From the NCBI GenBank assembly GCA_015039365.1, contig WION01000461.1, forward strand, positions 1-41,853: a stretch of DNA of 41,853 bases. Direction: 5' to 3'. Origin of the DNA: Amanita rubescens (taxonomy: Eukaryota; Basidiomycota; Agaricomycetes; Agaricales; Amanitaceae). This document shows positions 34,925 through 41,853 of this stretch, in pieces. The notes beneath the pieces were generated by a model. The model worked only from the letters and a program-made list of their open reading frames with translations, was not told the DNA's origin and searched no databases. Every line of letters starts with the position of its first letter. The first letter of the stretch is position 1. Made by a program: the position numbers and the translations under genes.

Positions 34925-36823
34925 ATGTCCAACCTGCACGATTTCCTGGTGGAACATGCGACGTTCCCATCACCTCAACCTAACGAAGGTTTATCTGCCG
35001 GCACCACAGACATCATATCTCCACTTGAAGTCTCGTTGCTCGAGCGGGAGTGGAAAGCCAACCACGCTGTGCGAGACAATACCCTTGTTCAGAAACTTTG
35101 CAATACTCTCGAGAACATCCTCGGAGATACCCTTTTGGCAGCGGATGTCGAAAATCAACTCCTATCGCGGTTTTCACCTAGGATACAGTTCGGTGCGCTT
35201 GGCCGACAAGACCCCGATTGGAGAACGAATCCAAGCGAATGCCACGTAAGTTTTTAACTCTTCATTCGAGGCCCCAGCAATTTGGGCTGATCTTTGGAAC
35301 AGAGTCGGGTTTTGTTGACCAAAGGCGTCCTCCAAGCTTTAGAGGATTGCTTGTGGGTATATGGTCGATACAACTTGGCGGTAAAAACAGAACAAGTGGC
35401 GGACAGAGGGACCTCTAGGGTTGACCGCGTTTTAGAAGTGGACGGCGAGGGCGGGGGTCTCCTTGAGGTAAAATCCCCATCGATCATGAATAATGTTGGC
35501 AGGTTATTACCGCAGAATGGTATCGAGTTGACGTGGGCTCCCGGTCAAACTTTGGCGCCAAAAATGCTTACAAAGGTGAGTACGCTATTTCAGTCACCTA
35601 CAACGCTGGCCTTTAAGAAATACATGTAGGCTGCATTGCATTTGGGTCTAAGACGAATGGAATGGCTCTTTATGACCTGCCACAATTACTGGATTGTGTG
35701 CCGCCTTGTGAGGGACGATCACCACCCTTTCCTTGCCTACTCGCCAATGATCAGCATCGATGACTCATCAGTGCCCTTTCGAGCACTCCTCGGCGCCATC
35801 TTGTCCGTTGTCAAAAAGGTTCCTGTCGAGCTTACCGAATTCGATCCCAATATGAAACTTGATATTATTGTTGAAGAACGAGACGAGGATTCTTTACACA
35901 TCAATGATGGTTCAGCATATCCAGCTAGTTCAGGAAAAATAGCGAACGATCCTCCGATTACCCGTAACCGTCACCGCACTGGCCAAAGGAAGGCAGAGTC
36001 CGAGCTAATGGTTTATCCATGCCTCCTGTCGTCATTTGCCTTGCTCATTTACTCTTAGATCACCTCATCTCCCCAAGATTCGCCTGAATCCTCCCAAATT
36101 TGGATACATCTCCACCCCTTCTCGAACAATATGCTCGCCCTTCCGCAGTGCGCCAAGAATGGGAAACGGCGCCTGTGGCTGACCCGCTTTGTAGGGTCTG
36201 GGTCAACTGGCAATGCCTGGCAATGTCACTTTGATGGCAGCGTTGACTGTTTCATCATCAAGATCGTCGAGGTGCTACGCCGTGCTGACGCAGACAAGCG
36301 ACAACGGCTCCATGATGAGTTTAAGATCTACCTTACCTTGGAGAAGGCATACCAATCTCGTCAACCACACGATCGTATCGCTCCTCGCTGCTATGGTGCA
36401 TTCGAAGGCGATGGCGTGGCCATTCTCGTTCTCGATTTATGTGACGGTGTTCTGAATGAGTGGGGAGAGCTTAGTGATCCTGAGCGGTAAGCGGTAGCAA
36501 TCATGCCGAAGCAATTGCTCTCATTGACAATCACGATTTCCTGCAGATCCCAAGTGTATAAGTTGGTACGGGACCTTCATCGTATAGGGATAACTCACGG
36601 AGACCTCGAACCCCGGAATATTGCGCGTACTCGTGAAGGTGGGTTCTGCCTCATTGACTTTTCGGAGAGCAGGAGGCATACCTGCAAGGGGGGCAAGGTA
36701 CACGGCCACTTCACTCTCTTGATTCAGGCGGCCTCATCCCAAAAACAGATGTGTTCCGAACTGCAAACATTGCGAAACTGCTTATGGAAACGACAGCCGC
36801 CGACCACCCAGTTTGTTAGCTGA
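34925..36823 (+). CDS. kinase-like protein with possible PD-(D/E)XK N-terminus
   Basis: Exons 34925-35245, 35303-35575, 35630-36010, 36059-36486, 36547-36697 and 36749-36823; 542 aa. The C-terminal half is a fungal protein-kinase-like fold: GSGSTGNAW loop (about 371-379), FIIKIV with Lys393, catalytic-loop HGDLEPRN (485-492, HGD in place of HRD) and LIDFS (Asp505) in place of DFG, as in fungal FunK1-like kinases. The fold ends soon after, so the C-lobe is short. The N-terminal half holds SRVDRVLEV with Asp148 and LLEVKSP with Glu162-x-Lys164, spaced as in PD-(D/E)XK nucleases. REase-kinase fusions are known among Crinkler-type effectors; that comparison is inference. The last intron (51 nt, stop-free) is optional. 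It ends six bases before the NLR3 segment begins. Confidence 0.78.
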
Positions 36824-37102
36824 TCGATGAACAGCTTGCAATCAGAATTGGCATATTACACTTTGTTGGGAGTTTGTCGGAGCAGTTGACACTATTTATC
36901 TTATGATCATAGTCCTTTAGTGACCGTGACTTGCGAAGGTCAATGTGACACATGTGACATTCTCCCTTTGTGCTTGACCACAACATAGTTATAACCATTC
37001 CACCATATCAGTTAACCATGGTCTGTAATTGAAGCCATGAACTTGATTGAAGTTGACAATTCTTTACACATTTCTAATGATCAACAGTCAACAGTGGCTG
37101 GC

Positions 37103-40100
37103 ATGTCAGAAGGTTTTTTTAAAGGGGCTCAACACTTCATTGTAATGGGTGGCCAGTTTACAGAGGTTCTTTGGTTTAAATGTATTTTATGTGGAGTCTG
37201 TTGATAACCCACTCAAGATAAATCATTTCAATGACCCACCTTCTCCAAACACTGCTTTACCAGATTTACCACCTATGAAGCTACCTAGTGCTTCCTTTAC
37301 AGGCCGTGATCAATACTTGCAAAGCTTGAAGCTCCATTTTAACTCCAGTAATGAGGGAGGAAGGAAAGTATTCCTTTTGCATGGTCTAGGAGGCATTGGC
37401 AAGACTCAAATTTGCCTTAAATTCATTGAAGAAAATTCTGACTTGTGAGTGCCTTGACATGGCCAATAGCATGGAAAAGGAATAAATTATTCCAGGTTTT
37501 CTGATGTATTCTGGATTGATGCTTCTTCAGATAGTAACATTGAGCTTGGACTCAAGCAGATAGCTCAAGCCTACAATGCCTCTCCAAAGGAAAAAGCTTC
37601 AACTGGATCTATTCTCAAATGGATTTCAAACAGAGCCAAGTGGCTTATTGTCTATGATGGTGCAGATGGACATTATTCAGTGATTGAGAAATATCTCCCA
37701 CCAGGAAAGGGAGGAAATATTTTGATAACTAGCAGAAATGCTGAATTAATGAGAATCACATTGAAGAAGAATTCAATGGGGGTTCTTGTCATGGAAAATG
37801 AAGAGGCTGTTTCCTTGCTTTTACAGTCAGCCATGCTTGATGAAGAACCTGACTATGTCATTGGTATGGCCAGAAAACTAGTATCAGAACTGGGTGGGAT
37901 TCCACTTGCTATTGACCAAGCAGGGGGTTATATGCATTCCTGTGGTTGCAGCATTGATGATTATCTGGAATTGTATGCAAAGCATAGAGATGAATTAATG
38001 TCAAGTCCTAACTTCAGAGGTGCATCAGATTATGGGACATCTACATATGGAACATGGGATGTTGCAATGCATGAAATGGAGAGGATTGCTGCAGAGGGCA
38101 TGGAAGGAGAAGCTCATGCAGCACAAACTGCCATCAATTTATTGAGAATTTTTGCATTTCTGGATCATGCCAATATACCAGGAGAATTATTCAAGAATGC
38201 TGCTGAAAACTACATGAAGAGAAATGTAAATGAAGAATCAGAGGATGGGCTTCCATTATCAGTGAAACTCTTGGATTGTAAGACTTTGTTCTTGAGTGAG
38301 GAAGGTATATGGGATAAATTTGAATTTCTTTATGGGATTCAAGTCTTGCTATCTTTTTCCTTGATCAAGTCCCATAATCAGCTGTATTCAATGCATCTAT
38401 TAGTGAATGCATGGAACAGGAGCAGACTACCAAAGGGAGAAGCTTCACACTTGTATCAGAAAGCAAGAGCAGTGTTATCTTGCTCAATAGTTCCTGATTA
38501 TGCTGTTGATAACTATACATTTTGTCGAATGCTTGTACCACATCTTAGGTCAAGCACTTTGCATGCATTACAAATGAAGTTTGAAAACACCTATTATGAT
38601 GATGAACATGAAAGATTTTCATTTGTTTTTTATTGTGTAGGGGACTGGAATGAAAGTAAAAAGTTGCAGCAAGTGATGGTGAGTGAGAGGAGTGTGAGGC
38701 TTGGGCAGCATCATTTAACCACTCTTACGAGCATGAATAATTTAGCAATGACTTACAGTCATCAAGGAAGATGGGATGAGGCAGAGAAGCTGCAGTTGGA
38801 AGTAATGAATATAAGCAAAGCAAAGCTTGGACTGGATCATCCAAACACTCTTACAAACATGCACAATTTGGCAATGACTTACAGTCATCAAGGAAGATGG
38901 GATGATGCAGAGAAGCTTATGTTGGAAGTGACAAATATAAACAAAGCAAAGCTTGGACTGGATCATCCAAACACCCTTTTGAGCATGAACAATTTGGCAA
39001 TGACTTACACTGAGCAAGGAAGATTGGATGAGGCGCAGAAGATGCAGTTGAAAGTGATGAATATAAGCAAAGCAAAGCTTGGATTGGATCATCCAAACAC
39101 TCTTCTGAGGATGAACAATTTGGCAACAATTTACAGTGAACAAGGAAGATGGGATGAGGCACAGAAGATGCAGATGGAAGTGATGAATATAAGCAAAGTG
39201 AAGCTTGGACTGGATCATCCAAACACTCTTCTGAGGATGAACAATTTGGCAATGACTTACAGTAAACAAGGTAGATGGGATGAGGCAGAGAAACTGCAGT
39301 TGGAAGTGATGAATATAAGCAAAGCAAAGCTTGGATTGGATCATCCAAACACTCTTCTGAGGATGAACAATTTGGCAACAATTTATGGTGAACAAGGAAG
39401 ATGGGATGAGGCACAGAAGATGCAGTTGGAAGTGATGAATATATGTAAAGTGAAGCTTGGAATGGATCATCCAAACACTCTTCTGAGCATGGACAATTTG
39501 GCAATGACTTACAGTAAACAAGGAAGATGGGATGAAGCAGAGAAGCTGCAGTTGGAAGTGATGAATATAAGCAAAGCAAAGCTTGAACCAGATCATCCAA
39601 ACACTCTTGTAAACATGAACAATTTGGCAATGACTTACTGTCATCAGGGAAGATGGGATGAGGCAGAGAACCTGCAGTTGGAAGTGATGAATATAAGCAA
39701 AACAAAGCTTGGACTGGATCATCCAAACACTCTTCAAAGCATCAACAATTTGGCAGTCACATACAGTCTTCAAGGAAGATGGGATGAAGCAGAGAAGCTG
39801 CAGTTGGAAGTGATGGATATAAGCAAATCAAAGCTTGGACTGGAGCATCCAAACACTCTGATGAGCATGAACAATTTAGCAATGACTTACTGCCAAGGAA
39901 GATGGGATGAGGCAGAGAAGCTGCAGTTGGAAGTGTTGGATATAGTAAGCAAATCAAAGCCTGGACTGGACCATCCACACACTCTTACATACATGAACAA
40001 TTTGGGAATCATATACCGGACTCAAGGAAGATTGGATGAGGCAGAGAAGCTGCATTTGGAAGTACTGAATACACGAAAAACAAAACTTGGGTTGGACCAT

Positions 40101-40295
40101 CCAGACACAATTACTAGTGTGGCCAATTTAGCAACCACATACAGAGATCAAGGAAGATGGGATGAAGCACAGACCTTGTTGAGTCATGCTGTTAAGAATA
40201 TGCAACAAGTTATGGGGCATCAACACCCAATGACCCTTAATTTCATGAAAGAACTTGACAATATTTCCAAAGCAAGGGGCCAAGGGCTGAGATAA
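37103..40295 (+). CDS. NLR3: NB-ARC/TPR STAND protein
   Basis: Sister of NLR2. Exons 37103-37165, 37218-37444 and 37496-40295; 1029 aa. N-terminal motif MSEGFFKGAQHFIVMGGQFT, P-loop GLGGIGKT (77-84), Walker B WLIVYDGAD (146-154), GGNILITSRN (169-178), GGIPLA (about 230-235), MHD-like SMHLLVN, then twelve TPRs (about 503-1006). Its consensus differs from NLR2 at fixed sites: HPNTL for HPDTL, NLAMTY for NLANTY, MNISKAK for MNIRKTK, across most units. Unit 10 has lost one residue and gained another nearby. The last two TPRs look like those of NLR2. The basic tail is gone: a stop after QGLR cuts it, although related sequence persists downstream to about 40438. Strong CpG depletion, about five CpG in 2.8 kb. 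Confidence 0.92.
39079..39582 (+). repeat. 252-bp tandem duplication inside the NLR3 TPR array
   Basis: 39079-39330 and 39331-39582 are nearly identical. Each encodes two TPR units (a MNNLATIY type, then an AMTYSKQGRW type). The units match each other better than neighbouring units do, so the duplication is recent and in frame. Confidence 0.9.
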
Positions 40296-40596
40296 ATTCA
40301 CAAGAAATAGCACCATCATTGGTATGTTGCAGCTTGCACACTTGAACTTCAAGTATTTCACTTACATCTGATATAAGTAACCTCTACACAATTTCAAGAA
40401 ACAAGAAAATATGGAAGTCACAACCTAGCTTTAAGTAGTTTTACATCTGTGTTCAGAGTGTAATATAAACAGCCTTGAGCCAAGGAATCAAAGTATTGAT
40501 GATATATTTATAAGAGAAACACAGTATCATTGAATCACACTATATAACCAAACTATATGTACACATGTCCAAAAATATACTGATTCGCGACCGCCA

Positions 40597-41853
40597 TCAC
40601 TGATTCTTGGGCTCGTACCTAATCCCCTCCTGAGGACATTTACCAGGGGAGGGAGCATCGATGGGGACGAATGACCCATCAATGACAGAGCCTTGAAGGT
40701 TGAACCATATGTAGGCTTCGTTCAAGTATTTGCCGTGACAATCAAAGGAAGGCATCGCCTACGCATCACCATCGTAAGTTTGATATATACTTCGATGTTA
40801 AATAAGCTTACACCAAAGGCGGATGATAGAGCGGACTCGAGATCGGAGAGGGAGTAGGTTTTGTGACTGGAAGGCGTGATACCCGCGTTAGAGAGAGCGT
40901 TGTAGATATTGTATTGCTGGTGAACGGGTCAACGACGCTAGCCAAAATGGGCGCCGAAGGGGTATAAGCTTACCTGGAAAAGTCCGACGGCGGTCTGGAA
41001 AAACGCGACGGCTTCGGCTCCTGTTGGGCTGTCTGGGGAAAGACAGCTTGGGTTCAAGGTGCTGTGGCGCGGTTTCAACAATCAAGCGTCGGGAATAGTA
41101 AATCAACCGACTCACCTGTAGCACGTTCCGTGTTTATCCCATTCGTGCTAGGGTCTGGAGTGAGATACGAAACAGGATTAACGGCACATTTACCTCCCAG
41201 AAATGTTCAGTCTGGCCGTGATTATCGACCCAGTACGTCTGCATAAACGACAAGGTATCACCTGCACCTTGGTCGCTAAGTAACTATGGCAATAATGTTA
41301 GCTAGCGCGGCTGAGGAGGATAAATCGGGCATACACCGCCTATATTGGTATAATCACGCGACGAATCGCATCCTTGGTCCCATTTACCATCGCAGCTGTG
41401 CAAGGAATCAGCGCACAGACGTCCATATACGGACAAGCTCTTACTGGTTAGGCCACAATCCTAACGACCGGGGTAGGTCAGTTGACTGACACACACACTG
41501 CCTCGCAACGACACTCACCATGTATAGTCCAACTATCAGAAGGCCCGCTAGGCGGATGCGTATCCCAAACTACACGAACGTGCGCGCGCTCGTCAGCAAC
41601 ATGACAAAAAAAACCGTCATAGTGACGAACCTGCGTCAAAGAGATAAGACCCTGCAAAATATGAGTACGTTGTCATCCTTTTTTTATATATTAAAATCCC
41701 GACTTACCCCTGGATATTCGTAACAACACAAATTTGACCTGTCAGCGTTGGGCGTACAAGACGCTGGAGAGTTGACGGGCAACTACTACTTCTAGCACTA
41801 GACGAGAGGGAAGAGGGAACCTGAAAGAATCCATCCGGATGGGTAACTGCCAA
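40597..41853 (-). CDS. RNase T2 (D copy), partial, with frame irregularities
   Basis: The 5' end lies beyond the window. Minus-strand exons I can read: up to 41708, 41651-41631, 41569-41519, 41460-41445, 41395-41335, 41283-41194, 41147-41116, 41061-40974, 40916-40812 and 40758-40597. CAS I is WTIHGLWPN and CAS II is HEWDKHGTC, so both catalytic His plus Glu and Lys are present, closer to the classical enzyme than the 14-kb copy. Two breaks: exon 3 is 51 nt instead of 52, shifting phase unless an unusual acceptor is used, and the first exon appears to carry two extra bases before the SCTPN segment. Three introns of the 14-kb copies are absent and one is new. Either a recent pseudogene or misjudged splice sites. 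It faces NLR3 tail-to-tail, 301 bp apart. Confidence 0.75.

Larger units (their letters stand above)
36829..41853 (+). repeat. segmental duplication, copy 2 (NLR3 + RNase T2)
   Basis: Counterpart of 28099-32215. Similarity begins almost at the stop codon of the kinase-like gene and extends through NLR3, its 3' flank and the antisense RNase T2 gene. The right edge lies beyond the window. Copy 2 keeps the RNase exons that copy 1 has lost. Confidence 0.85.

Noticed and set aside
38742..39773. 343-codon open frame antisense to the NLR3 TPR array, and similar antisense frames at 30271-30780 and 39726-38917
   Set aside because: They mirror the repeated TPR codons, have the same 42-residue period, and exist only because CpG-poor repeats with few reverse stops are open on both strands.
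18753..40560. Repeat-induced point mutation (RIP) as the cause of CpG loss
   Set aside because: RIP of the ascomycete type acts mainly at CpA and creates stops; here CpA is abundant and the long frames are intact, so CpG deamination fits better.

Overview
The window is nuclear DNA from a filamentous basidiomycete, most likely an agaricomycete. Genes are dense and on both strands. Almost every one is cut by 46-77 nt GT-AG introns, some with CTAAC/CTAAT branch sites. Several proteins look like conserved basidiomycete families. All exon joins below were read by eye from splice consensus, phase and family conservation; none is backed by transcripts.

Layout. 1-10.96 kb is housekeeping: a possible 3' gene end (-), a NEO1-type P4-ATPase (+), the SNARE USE1 (-), cytochrome c (+), an OTU deubiquitinase (-) and a conserved protein of unknown function (+) that shares a short divergent promoter with it. 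10.96-18.8 kb is an RNase T2 cluster: a decayed copy, an intact 12-exon gene, and a 12-exon gene whose reading frame is intact but whose two catalytic histidines are replaced; a single-pass membrane protein follows. 19.4-22.9 kb holds an NB-ARC/TPR NLR (-). 24.1-27.7 kb holds a HAPSTR1/DUF4588-like protein and a questin-oxidase-like protein. 28.1-32.2 kb holds a second NLR (+) with an RNase T2 remnant tail-to-tail. 32.4-34.2 kb is a DASH-complex ASK1 gene with an 8-bp duplication that breaks the frame. 34.9-36.8 kb is a kinase-like protein with a possible PD-(D/E)XK N-terminus. 36.8-41.85 kb holds a third NLR (+), again tail-to-tail with an RNase T2 gene that runs off the window.

The unusual part is 11-42 kb. 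Three NLRs (NB-ARC plus 9-12 kinesin-light-chain-type TPRs) each face an RNase T2 locus tail-to-tail, directly in two cases and across one gene in the third. NLR2 and NLR3, with their flanks, are copies of one duplicated segment. The NLR coding bodies are almost free of CpG, in sharp contrast to neighbouring genes, which suggests long-standing cytosine methylation. The TPR arrays show recent unit duplication. Together this resembles a fast-evolving non-self-recognition locus, but a functional NLR-RNase T2 link is inference from arrangement only. No transposase, reverse transcriptase, CRISPR array, rRNA or convincing tRNA was found.
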